NCBI RefSeq assembly: GCF_001619985.1
Contig: NW_017264201.1
Location: 992,001 to 1,056,000 of the forward strand
Direction of reading: 5' to 3'
DNA: 64,000 bases
From: Xylona heveae TC161
Lineage: Eukaryota; Ascomycota; Xylonomycetes; Xylonales; Xylonaceae
Shown here: positions 22,320-33,617 of the stretch, piece by piece
How the letters are laid out: the number at the start of each line of letters is the position of its first letter
Numbering within the stretch: position 1 is the first letter of the stretch
Notes under the pieces: model-generated
Told to the model about the DNA's origin: nothing
Seen by the model: the letters and a program-made list of their open reading frames with translations, nothing else
The model's database searches: none
Position numbers and translations under genes: made by a program

Positions 22320-23840
22320 CTACTCGTTGCGGTCGTCTCGCAGACCGCAGAGGTCCGTTCCGAAATGTAGGTCAATCCAGTAGCAGATGCGCCACCAAAA
22401 GCTCGCTCGAACCCAATCGAATTCGCCATTGTCCAATCTCGGGACGGCGGTGCCAATTACCTCGCCAGAAAACCATCCGAGAATCGGGATTTGTGACATC
22501 AAGCGCTGAGTGCGTGATGGCTGAGGCAAAAGAGCTTGCTCCGCTGGAAGAAGTACCGCGCGTCTGACGCCAGGAATGCGACGGGACATTTCACCGTTCG
22601 AAGTACTGGTCGCCAAAGCACCGCTCGAGAAAACGGGCTGGGATGTGCTGCGTGGAAGCTTTGTAGCTGCGGCGGGTACAGCGGGAGCGACTGGGAAGTC
22701 GGTGACAGTGCCAGAAGAGGCTGTCGAGCTAGAAGAGGGTGGTGGCGGTGCTTGTGATGGAAGAGAAAGGGTGTTGGTTGTGAATGACCTTGGAAGGCCA
22801 GAGATATTGGAATTGGAATTGGAATTCGATCGCTGTGCTGCCGCGCCAAATGACAAGTTTGTCCGAGAGTTGTTACGGTTAGGACGAGGAGTTCCGAGAA
22901 GAGTGTCTGGAGCATCTGCCTCTGTGACGGGTAAAGGAACGTCCTCTTTGGGACCGACACCGCGATAGGGTTCTGCATACACCCAGCATCCGCCGCAACT
23001 CTGAGGTGAAAAGTGACAAGCTCGGTCTGCCGCTTCTTGCGAGTCAAATGTGACCTTGATCCAGCTTTCTCCGCCAGCATATCTGCGTGCTCTCTTAGTC
23101 TCTTCCCGCGTCAGCGGTCGAGGAAGCACTGCTTGAATGTTCTGGAAGCTCGACTTATACTTGATGCGTTCGGGCGGAGGGAGACGTGGGTAGTCCTCGC
23201 AGATCATACCAGCTGAGATGCGTTCATAGAGCTCAATTGCACGCCACTGAGTGTCAGGAAAGTATCCGTAAAGTATAACTTCAGTTGGCTGTCGAGCTGC
23301 AGCTGGAATTGAAGAGGGTATCGAAGTCACTGCACTAGCAGACGTAGTCGTCGTACCATCAACCGCTGATGCGCTCAAAGCTACATCGGATTTGGTACGG
23401 GTTGAGGTCGAGAAGGATGTAGAAGGATGAGACTGTTGCTCGGAAGCTTGCTTTTGTTCCTTGTCCTTCTGTTGTTGAGCGGCCCATATCATTCCAAATT
23501 CCACAACGGTGGGATCTTCCTTTTTGGCCGGTGTGGCCGTCTTCGAGCGAGATTTGTTTCGGCGAAGAGGGGTGCCGAAAGGCCCCTTCTCTTCAGGAGG
23601 GCGACGTGGGTTTAGAGAGTCACTAAAGGTGATCAAGATATACCAAGTTAGTGATGAAAATAAAATGGCATCCTCAGTTAGGCTATCAAGGCCCGTTGTG
23701 TCGAACTGCCCATGTTTGTTGATTTTCACTTACTCCGCGTAGAGATAGCCCCATGGTAACCGATTCCCGTGGGAATCGAATGCTCGCTCCTCCTCTGGTA
23801 CTCCATGTACCTGCATGCGGGCCAGATTAGGGACCGACAT
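22320..23840 (-). CDS. Nup53/Nup35-like nucleoporin (MPPN RRM domain)
   Basis: The conservative model has exons 23840-23734 and 23622-22320 and 469 residues. The MPPN domain, an atypical RRM, covers TEVILYGYFPDTQWRAIELY through SWIKVTFDSQEAADRACHFS and WVYAEPYRG. A C-terminal FDWVRASFWWRICYWIDLHF segment resembles the membrane-binding amphipathic tail. Nup53 scaffolds the inner ring of the nuclear pore and binds Nup170/Nic96. The start is uncertain: the frame is open upstream of MSVPNLARM to a good acceptor at 23955 with a GCTAAC branch site, so the protein likely begins further upstream, possibly in the 25473-24290 frame. Confidence 0.75.
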
Positions 23841-24289
23841 TTTTACTTTCTTGGCCCCCCTGGCGACGTTGTCGTCGTTGTCGTTGTTGTCGAGAGCGTC
23901 CAGCGCTCTCTTCGGAGACAAGTGTGGGCGGTCTAAGGAAATTCCCCAGTCCGTCCTAGCGCAGAAAAATAATTCGGTTAGCTTCTTCCCACCTTCTGAT
24001 TGGTTCGCGAGATATCCCTGCGGCAACGACGTCCAACTACTCCAGAATCCATCGGCGACGAGCTCAAATGGCGAAGGCAAAAAAAGATCAAGAAATCGAG
24101 AGAAACAGGAAAGAGATAACCAAAAAAAAAAAAGGAGAAAAGAAAGAAACTAGGTAGGGAAACAATAAAAAGAGTCAGGTTTTTTTTTTTTGGTTGAGAG
24201 ATATCAAAAATTGTGAACGGAAGCAACGATGAAACAGTGAGAAAAGAAAAGGTGTTGAAAAAAAGGGAGGGAAATAAAAGACCACTTAC

Positions 24290-25473
24290 AGCCGGCACGA
24301 CTCGTCTCCGATCAGTTTGCTGAACAGTCGGGGCCAAAACTGTCTCAAATGCAACAGCTTCCGATTCTTGAAGGGACCCGGCTCCATCCCTTTGGCTGCT
24401 GCAATTGCGCGGAAGGCCCAGCCGCCAATGAGGTCTCCGTACTGGATCCAGCCAGCACGACGGAGGATCTCCGTGAAAGGGTTTGTCTTGTGCAAAAACC
24501 CTTTGTCGTGGTACAAAGCGTTGTCAGCAAAACGCCGGATCGCAACGCAGAATTCTCCTGCGTTGCTCTGGCACCAATCGATGAGGTGCCACATAAGTGA
24601 GTCGTCTGGGCTGAAGCTCCAGACTTGCCCACTGTATGCCCCCGCCTCCAATTCGTCGACCCGTTGCAGGTCGATCCGGAAAAGTCCAGACCGATAGCCC
24701 GGGCCAACGATGGCATTGGGGTCGTTTCCAGCTTGGAAGAAGAGCCCCATAAGGAGCTCAAACCTCCTTGGGTCCAAGTGAACCCAATGCTGGAACGAGG
24801 TCGCCACAGGATAAAACTGTGGTTCTATCCGCTCAGGTCTCTCAGGCAAGGGACCAAGCCTCATGCTTGAAGAGACCTTCACGGGAAGAAACACAGCCGG
24901 TGTCTGTTCCAGGAGTTTGACTCCTGGCAGCGTGCTGATGACGCTTTGCGTCACGACAGGGGTAATTTGCGGTTGACTTACCGCTTCCTGGAGGTCCTCC
25001 GTGACCACCTTGGCAGCCTTTTGAGACCTTCCGACATCAGTCTTTGGCCCTGGCTGTTCAGGCCCCTCTCCGCCAGCTGGACTTTGGGCGGGTTCGGGAT
25101 CCACAGGGAGGGAGACCGGAGCAGGGAGTGGCAATTCAACCACTCCCGTTCTTGCCTCACGACGAGAGTGGATTTTCCTTGCCGCAAGGACCTCCGGCGA
25201 TGCCCGAATCGCCGGGTCCTCGAGCAAGTCATCCCCTCCATCTTGCGTTTGCTCCTCCTCCCTTCGACCCTGTTGTCCCCCTCCCCGCTTTCTAGGTCCA
25301 CTGGCGGTTATTTCCCCCTGAGCAGAATCCTCGGGAGAGGCGGCCCTCATCTGCTGGGGGTTGTCCGACTCGGGCGTCGGACCGTCGAACCGGACCTTTT
25401 TAAAGTCCGGTCGACCACTTCTGGTGACCATCCTGTTGTTTTCATCAGTTTTCCGTCTTGCGGAGTGTGGCAT
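24290..25473 (-). CDS. Unknown protein region, possibly first exon of the Nup53-like gene
   Basis: An open frame of about 394 residues that I do not recognise. The first half is charged and Pro/Gln-rich (RSGRPDFKKVRFDGPTPESD is near the start); the second half is ordered, with FELLMGLFFQAGND, VWSFSPDDSLMWHLIDWCQS and IGGWAFRAIAAAKG. It is more GC-rich than its surroundings. The frame ends at CTG-TAA where the stop overlaps a perfect GTAAGT donor, and that phase matches the acceptor at 23955 that leads into the Nup53 frame. So it is either an independent gene ending at 24286 or, as I think slightly more likely, the 5' exon of one larger gene. Confidence 0.5.
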
Positions 25474-26535
25474 GAATCAGGTTGGACTCAAGGTGATACT
25501 TTACTTTAGTGTTTGTTGACGTGAACGGATTGGAAGGTACACGAAAATTGAGGGCTGGCTTTGGGAAACTGCCAACTCCGTCAGTTTTTAGAGGTGGGAA
25601 GAAACGCTGATATCGAGATCTGAAGACTAACGTATGCAATTGAATATGAATGACAAGAGGCTTCTGAACAGAAGTTGGTGATAGCTTCTTTTTTTCAAAG
25701 GATCGAAAGAAGTTTTCAGATTGTTTTGTTTTCAGATGGCTGGGAGTTTGTGGGAGACCCTCGCTTCTCGGCATCCTCGCCTCCAGCATTCACTGATGAT
25801 TGACTCACATAGAAGACAATAGGATTCGCTCCTTCTTTTCAAGCTCCTGATTGGCTCTGGGCTCAATACAACTTTCGCTATTGTGAAATCAGAAACACGA
25901 ATCCATCATATTGATGCCTTGGACTAAAGGACAATATGATCATTTATCAATGGGGTCCTAGATCGCAAACGAAGCACTATTTAGGCAACTGAGGTATTGT
26001 CGCCAACTACCTATACAGAATATGACTTTTCTGGGGCTTTTGCACCAATAACTAAATGGATGTCTCTCAAATCGTGTTTCGTTGTTTCCCGCTATCCTCG
26101 GTCACTCTGTAAATCATTCACATCTTGCATATCTATTGTAGCAACTCATCAAATGACGCGTGAATGAAGCCTATTATCTACAATGCAGTAGCTTCATCAT
26201 ACTCAATCTCCACCGCTCTATTCATTTTCAGAGGCGTGTTTTGTTCCTCTAGGGCCTAGGTAGGTAAGCGCGAGTTAAAGTCAGTTCGTCAAAAACATGT
26301 GGTCCGTGCACCCCCAGGGCTGGCGGCAACGCGGGAAGAACCAAATGCTAAGCCGACTCTGGAAACGAGCTCCCTGTGGTATTGCATTTGTACTACGTCA
26401 TTCCGCAACCAGCCAAATATCCGACAACTCAATCCTGACGTCGCAACGACAACTTCTTCCTCTGACACATAAGAAGAGCTTCAATCTCAAATTCAATTAC
26501 CGTTAGTTCCAGCCGAGTTTGCTCAACATATCACA
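25474..26535. other. Intergenic between divergent genes
   Basis: About 1 kb, no supported gene. A CCTAGGTAGGTAAG word, common in related fungi, is near 26255. Promoters of both flanking genes should lie here. Confidence 0.55.
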
Positions 26536-27133
26536 ATGTTCCGTTTTGTAAGGACCAATATCGACGAAGACAATACTGGCAACAGTAGCTAACTCAGAGA
26601 AAGCACAAATCTCTCGATATTATAACCCTCTTCCATAAGCCATCCTCCGCCGCTTCTACTCGCGTCCTTACTCTGTTGAAACAAGCCTCTGCTGAAGCCA
26701 GCTCAGGAGCAACAGGGGACCAGGCTAGTGATCATGCGCAGCAAAACAAGTCTCAGAGAACAGAATTCCAACTGGACGTAACCGAAGAAACACCCACCAG
26801 TGACCAGCTTAGAAGCATTTTGGAATATCTCGGACCAAACAAGGCGGGTACTTTAGTAAAAGGAGCCACTAATGAGGCGGATGCAAAGAAGATACTCTCA
26901 CAAACTCCTGACAGTTTTATAAGACCTTTGGTAAGTTACCGCTATTCAAGTGGCGCCTTTCGAGTGCTAACGAAATAAATCTAGACTGTCGATTGGGACA
27001 ATGGCAGAGCAGGTATGTTCCAGGGAGAAAACAAAATTCGAAAAATTTGCTGACTCGAAAAGTGGCCGGTGATAACGAGTCAGAGATACTGAGAATGCTC
27101 CGCTCACTTCCAAAAGAAACGAATACTGTATAA
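26536..27133 (+). CDS. Fmp46-like mitochondrial redox protein (DUF1687)
   Basis: Four exons, 26536-26547, 26598-26930, 26985-27012 and 27063-27133, give 147 residues. The first exon codes only MFRF. The protein continues RKHKSLDIITLFHKPSS, then LDVTEETPTSDQLRSILEYL, and ends with TVDWDNGRAVAGDNESEILR. This is the thioredoxin-like fold of yeast Fmp46, a putative mitochondrial redox protein of unknown substrate. No CxxC is present, as in the family, whose redox role rests on fold similarity. All introns are short with GT-AG ends; the first has CTAAC immediately before its acceptor. Confidence 0.85.
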
Positions 27134-28201
27134 TATTAAAATAGGCAGTCGCTCCCATGGGACCAAAATCTTTTGTGTGTTTAAATATACGGAGAATTTT
27201 ATTGAATGACACTCGAACCTTTTTGCTGATGTCGTGCCCCACCCCACAAATATAAGCATTTGGTAACATGCCGTGCTTGACTTGGACTATACATGGAACA
27301 TTATGCCCTTACCACGATTTTCTGCTCTGATTTTTTCACGTTTATTTGATATGATTCTTTTTACTTTTCTGTTTTAATTACATTGGGAATATTATTGTTG
27401 TGCGTTTCTTGTCATTGGAACATTACTCTGGTGGTTGATATCCTGATAGAAAAGAGGAAGCGGCGCTGTTGCGACAACAAAATGCACCTCCAAAAATAAT
27501 CGATTGGGATTAGTTCATGTCGTGATGGAGGAATCCCAATAATTTCAAGGCGATCGGTTGTTGATGGATCGAAGGCTCCCAACGTTTATCGACATGGACG
27601 AGTCAAACGATAATGGGGCTTGAATTTTGTTCCCCCTCGTTTTCACGAATTTGCGCCTTCTAAAGCCTTGCGCTTATGTTTCTGATCTTTCGATCCGGTC
27701 AGCAAATAATAAAACAAGGTCGCTCTGCACTCAGCATCTTGAAAGGTTACTTGTGTTGCCGTTGTGGTCTATAGTGAATCTAGGCTGAAGGAATTCCTTT
27801 TGAACCGGGCCATTCACTCATGCACTTGTCACTGCCTTTTCCTTGGATATGGTTGACCAGGGGACCTTTATTCCCAAGGTCTCGCCTACGCATTCACTGG
27901 CCTTTGGGTATTGAATCTTTGGCAAGTCGTTGGTTCCTTCCTTTTCTGGGCCCGTGTTGTCTCCCTAGCTGCTTGGTTTCTCTTTCCTTCTTTGGCTGCT
28001 CACTGACACGCTTTGCCTTGCAGAAAGCCTGAGCCAAAGCAGCACCCACAACACTTTCATCGCTCCTTACCTGTCATCTGCTTGTTATATTGCTTGCCAG
28101 TCTTCTCCCCCTGTACCATTTCACTTCTTCACTATTGCTTCCAGCACGCTCTCATAGCCTTCCACTCTGTAAAAGCTAGCTGAAGAGCTACATTGGTGAA
28201 C
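27134..28201. other. Intergenic
   Basis: About 1 kb between two co-directional genes. No gene or clear structural element seen. Confidence 0.55.
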
Positions 28202-31200
28202 ATGTTTTCGACGCAGTTGGGCAGATTTGCCCCTCGAGCGCTGAGATACCCCTTTCCCCAGATTGTTGTTTGCTCAGATCCTGCAGTTGATCGCAAGATC
28301 CACGCCTCGCGGCTGAGGGATGACTTTCCGGAGCAGTGCAAAGCCGTAAACTTTGGCTCTCACTTGTGCGACTATTTTGATGAGTACGATCTGTACCTTC
28401 AGGGTACAGATTACCTCTTGTCAGTTTTAGGAGAGATAGCCTCTTATAATTTCGTTCGAGCTGGGCACGTGTGCCAGTTTGCCGCTGTATGGGCCGTCGA
28501 TAATATGGATAGATTTTTGGCCATCGGACCCTCTACAGAAAAGGTCTTCACCGATGCCGAGATTAGTCTTCATGGAGAGGAGTTTTGCGTTGATGCTCTG
28601 GCACAGCTCAAGTTTTTGAAGGCGTATAAGGAGCTTCCGCGTTAGTTCAACCGTCAAAATATTTGGATACCTTGAGCTAATTTACTCTATAGCGCCGGTC
28701 TTAATTCATCATCTCGGTCCTTGGGTCAGCCAGGAGCTTGGAGCGAATGCTCCTGCCATCTATCCATATGACACCCCCATGGTTTCATATGCTCAGTATC
28801 CCCAAATCCAGACGCCTCTCCCCCACTCACCGGCGCTGGCAATGTCTAGCACCACTTCGCCAGTAAGCGTAGTAGCTATGCCGCCTTCGCTCCCCAACAA
28901 CTGGGTTCAGCCCTTTGGATACATGCCCCGCAACACGTCGGCACCCGAGCTTAGTGCGAATTTATTTCCGCTGGACCAAATTCGAACTCCGCTCCGACCT
29001 CATACAACTCCCGGGATGTTGGAAACTTACAGAGGACTCCCCTTGGTGAACTTTGGAATACATCAAGGAAATAGACGCATCTCCGAAAATGCGCCCATAA
29101 CCCAAAACCATGTCTTCGTCAAGACAACTTCTCCTCCTCGAGGACCAGATCCTCTACCAGTTGTCTTTCACCAGCAAATTCCTGTTGATTCGTCAGATTA
29201 TAGAGCTACCAGTAAACAGGTTCAAGCACGGAAATTTAGCCGGGAATACTACGGTCAACGACTCCATCAGCGAGAGTCGACCAATGATCCCAACCGACCT
29301 GCCGCTCATGGTGGCCGAATGTCATCATATCAATCCGGCATTGGGAGACGCATTTCCGGAGATAATAAGATGGTAACTCCTACTGTCTCGCCCCCAACGA
29401 CGGTCTATGTTGGCAACATCCCAGATGGGATCGATCAGAATTACCTCACGTGGTTTTTTCGAGATTTTGGCCCGGTTTTAGAAGTGTTCATACCGAGGAG
29501 ATACCAATATTCTCGGTATGCTTTTGTGACGTGAGTTTTCATTCTCTGGAACCATCCGAATAATTCTAAGCAGTTGCAGTTTCAAATTCAGAGAGGGCGC
29601 CATCAGAGCTGTAAATCACAATTCCGGAGTATTCCTCCACGGCTACCGTCTTAAGATTGAAATGGGAAGACCCCCTGGGGCTTACATTCCCAAGAAGCAA
29701 CATGCGGATTCGGCCATTAAGGCTGGCACGCCGGAGAAGCTGGTGTCGCATACCGAGTCGCCTGTGAAGGTCATTTATAGTCCGCAAGACGTTAGAAGCA
29801 GCTTGCCTGATGCGGACGAATTGGCCCTTCCAAGTGACGACAGCAAATCTACCGAGCAGACTCAAACTGACCAACCGGATCAGGAGGCGCTCGCGGCACC
29901 GACTAACCAGTAAGTCATTCAATTCTATATCCAGGCTGTATCCAAAGCTAATCACGTCGACAGAGATTTGGAGGAATTAGTGAAGAATTTTGCGGAATGC
30001 CGTCTCGAAATTTCTTCCACGACTTCTGAATTGGATCCTCCATCCCCATCTCCTTTCCAGACGAGCGTCCAGGCATCTGCCTCTGAGACGATACCACACG
30101 AAGCCATCGAAGGCAGCATCTGTGTTGAAGTTGATAATGTCTTGGCAGTACAAGACTCAGAAGTGCTCACATCAGGTGATCAGGTCGAAGAATCGGTAGA
30201 AAAAACGGCCGATGATGTAGAGAGCCATGCGCCATTCGAGGACAACAATACAACTCCAGCATCCCAAGGTATTGAAGATCAGAGTAGCAGTCCTCTTCAG
30301 AGTGACTCTGAAGGGCTTGTGCTTAATGTCTCCACAATGTCAGTGGAAAGCACCCCTGAACCTTCTGTCGCCAATGGCGGGCTCGAACCTGCTGCAGATG
30401 CAGCTGTTGATGGAATGCATACTTTTTCTCACTCCGAGAGCCGCGATCAGGATTCAAGCTCAAGATATCGCAACATGCATTCCCAAGAACCGTTTCATTT
30501 TACGCTATCCGAGGCCTCTCCGCCACTTTCGGAAAGCAAGCCGAGCGCTGAAACTACGGACTTGATCGATAGCAAGCCGATTGCAGCTGCTAAAAAGTCT
30601 ATCAAGACCCCTCCCCCAAAGAGGGAAAAGGCGAAGAAGACAAAGCGCAGGAACAAGGCTTGGTTTGGCCCATCGCCTGAAGACGTGGTCTCTACGGAGT
30701 CCACTGACTCTAAGAAAGATGTCTTCTCTGAAGGCTCTGATGAAGCGGGTTCATCCCAATACAATGAGTCTGAAGCCAACGAACCAGCCAAATCTACATC
30801 AACGGATCTCGGAAATTCTTCTGCCGAGGACGAATGTTCACAGGAAGATCGCGCCGACCCTCAAGTTCTGCCAGGGTCCTCGGTGCATTCAGTATCGGAG
30901 AGTGATGGATTGGCGCTCAGCGAGAAGAGCGCATTGAGGAATGAGGACGCTGCCGAGAAGGAACTCGTTAAGGAGGCAGAGCATTCACCAACCTATACAC
31001 TGCAAACCGTTTCTCCAAAAATAGCAGCAGGTGGATTAGTCCAGCTTGAGCTGACCGAAGACAACGCTGGCCAGAACAAGTCTCTGATGCAGATCGATAT
31101 CAATGTTGCCAAAAGCAATACCCAATTCCGCCAAAATAGTTTTACCACTACGAAGGATTCTCCTGCAACTCAAAAGTCAGTTCCCAAAAGGAAGAAGAAT

Positions 31201-32241
31201 AAGGGAAAGCGAAGAAATTTCTCTCGGCGAGACCTGAAAAACGATGAATCCAACGAATTCAGTCCGAAAACGAACACTCCCATCGCATCAGGTCCGAAAA
31301 CGAACACATCTATCACATCGGGTCAGGAAAACAATACACCTATCCCATCGAGTCCGGAAAACAACACTCCCATCGCACAGGGTCCGGAAGACAATACACC
31401 TATCCCATCGAGTCCGGAAGACAATACACAAATAAAGTTGAACACTGAGGCTACGACAACTGAATGTATCTCATGCGTACCGCTCCCCTACGCTGGGAAT
31501 TTTGACGAGTGGGCGAAGCCTCGAGAGAGAGTGCCTTCCGTCGCTTCGGATAAACACGAGACGGAGTCCACTGATGTGGCTTCATCCGCAAGCACAACCA
31601 GTTGGTCTCAAGTAGCTGCTCGATCTAATCCCTCCTCTGATAGCATTCAATTACGCACCAAGGAATCTCCATCGGTGGAGCGCGATCCCTGGGCTGTCGA
31701 CTCATCCGCATCGGACAAGTCGCAAAGTTTAGCTCCGGAACACTCTGAGCAGAAACTTGATGAACCTGATTTTGCCGCCCCTCCAAAGACTATCATGACA
31801 ATTCAGTTTGGATCTTTGTCCGCAGTAATTGTTAGAAGCGTTGCGGGATCCATCAATTCTGATGACTCATCTCGCCAGCGAGCGTTGAGTCAGGGGTCAG
31901 TTTCCTCGAATACTACCGCCAAATCAGCGTCATCTTCTGTCCGGATTTCCGACAAGGACGATTTCCCTGACCTTGTCAAATCTGCTTCAAACAAGAGTGT
32001 CGACACTCCTCCGCCCAAGGCACCAGTGTTAACGCCCGCCGTGAGGGCCAAGTCATCGATTGACGGCAAGAAGACTCGGCCCCTTGAGGAAAAGAAGCCT
32101 CTAAACGCCGCAAAGGAGAACAAGCTCCCCAACCAACCAAGTAGCGACACTACTACGAATGATAAAAAGAAGAACTTTCCGAAACGTCGCGGCGGCCATC
32201 ATCGCCAGTTCCGAGAGCGAACGAATAATGCTCAACATTAG
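28202..32241 (+). CDS. Large RRM-containing RNA-binding protein
   Basis: Four exons, 28202-28640, 28693-29530, 29580-29909 and 29964-32241, give 1294 residues. One RRM sits at about residues 380-455, with RNP2-like VYVGNI and RNP1-like SRYAFVTFKF split by the second intron. The N-terminal 150 residues (FSTQLGRFAPRALRYPFPQI onward) are ordered but not recognised. The last two thirds are disordered, acidic and Ser/Thr-rich with basic Lys/Arg clusters (KREKAKKTKRRNKAWFG; PKRKKNKGKRRNFSRR) and a basic C-terminus. A 10-residue repeat lies at 31261-31440. An mRNA-binding regulatory role is inferred from the RRM alone; no ortholog name is given because I cannot support one. Confidence 0.8.
31261..31440 (+). 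repeat. 30-bp coding minisatellite, about six units
   Basis: Six head-to-tail units encode variants of SPENNTPIPS. Units differ by a few substitutions that keep the frame, so length variation between strains would add or remove ten residues at a time. Confidence 0.9.
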
Positions 32242-33352
32242 TCTGTGATCGATGAGAATGGTGTTTGATCTTTTGTTTTTCAGACGGGGTGTTACCGAAC
32301 AGTAAGGTACTTGGAGCTAGGTTTACTGGATTGAACTGTTTAGGATCTTTATTTGGTCATGTTCTTGTTTGGTAGAACGGCATTTTGAAGGCGATGAGAT
32401 GGCGATGAGACGTTGTTCCTTTTCGCGCATGGCAGAGATACCAGACCCGCGCTTTATGGTTTTCAGATTGTCCTGTTTCTCCTGTTTACTTGCTTGCCTA
32501 TTTGTTTGCTTGATTGATTGTTTGTTTTTCTGGGATCTTTCCAAGCACTTTTACTCAGCGCGCGCGCAGAAGCGTCGTTTGATCCGTCGAGCTAAACTGT
32601 ATTTGTTTTTAACCCCTGCTGCTGCATAGCAAGATCTGTTGACGGAAGCAAGCAAGCACCGTCCTGCGAAGAGCGCCTCTTTTATCTTTTACATAAGCCT
32701 AGAGCTTTAGTCGGAGTTGGCGTTGGTTATCGTATTAGTTACATTAGTTACATCATCAGAGCAGTCTTCATTGGAACTTTTTCTCACTCTGCGAGTCGCG
32801 ATACAGTGATTGATTATAACATCTACTATGATTTGTTTATTTCGTTCATGTGCTAACATGCTAAAGTCCTAATGTGCTAAAGGCTTAATGTGCTTGTGCT
32901 CCTTGAAAGCCGACTATTGGCTAGTGACTATTGGCTACTGCGATTAAAAAAATTGTATCTAGCTACCTTGACGGATCAGCCATACGGAACTGAAAAGCCA
33001 AAGCAATGGGAAAAGTACCAGGAAACGAGAAACACCCAGATGGACGAGGGGGAAAACAAAAAAATGAAAAGTGGAAGTAAAGGGGGAAAACACAAAAGCA
33101 CAATAGCCCATCAAAGACCGAAAAAAAAAGCTGAGACGTGCACAACGCGTTGCCTATCCCGACCGGACCATCCCCACCACCAGGATCAAGAAAATACAAT
33201 TTGGCACCGAGAATAATGGAGAAAGAAAAGAAAAAAGAAAGAAAAAAAAAGGTTGAAAAGTCTGGGGGGATATAATAGTTATGGGGATCAATAATGTCGT
33301 GTACGAGGCCATTGAGTAGCGAAATCGTATTTTCATGATAAGTAGTGACACT

Positions 33353-33397
<45 letters not shown>

Positions 33398-33617
33398 GGC
33401 GAAAGGAGACGTTCATGATGAAGAAAAGAATCGGGGGAAAAGTGGAAACAAACGGGAAAAAGTGGCAACAGAGAGAAAAGAAAAGAAAGAAAGAAAGAAA
33501 GTGGGGGAAAAGAAGATATGAAAAGGACGAAAAGCAAAGGGAGAAAAAAAAAGATACCATATCGCCTATGCCGTGACCCTGATAATTGGTAAAGCTGATT
33601 GGAGGAAACAGCTAAGA
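32242..33617. other. Convergent intergenic with poly(A) tract
   Basis: No supported gene. It carries the 3' flanks of two convergent genes and a run of 35 A at 33361-33395 followed by A/G-rich sequence. Confidence 0.6.
33361..33395. repeat. Homopolymer run of 35 A
   Basis: Uninterrupted A on the plus strand, T on the strand of the kinase gene about 220 bases downstream of its stop codon. Its exact length may be affected by sequencing. Confidence 0.9.
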
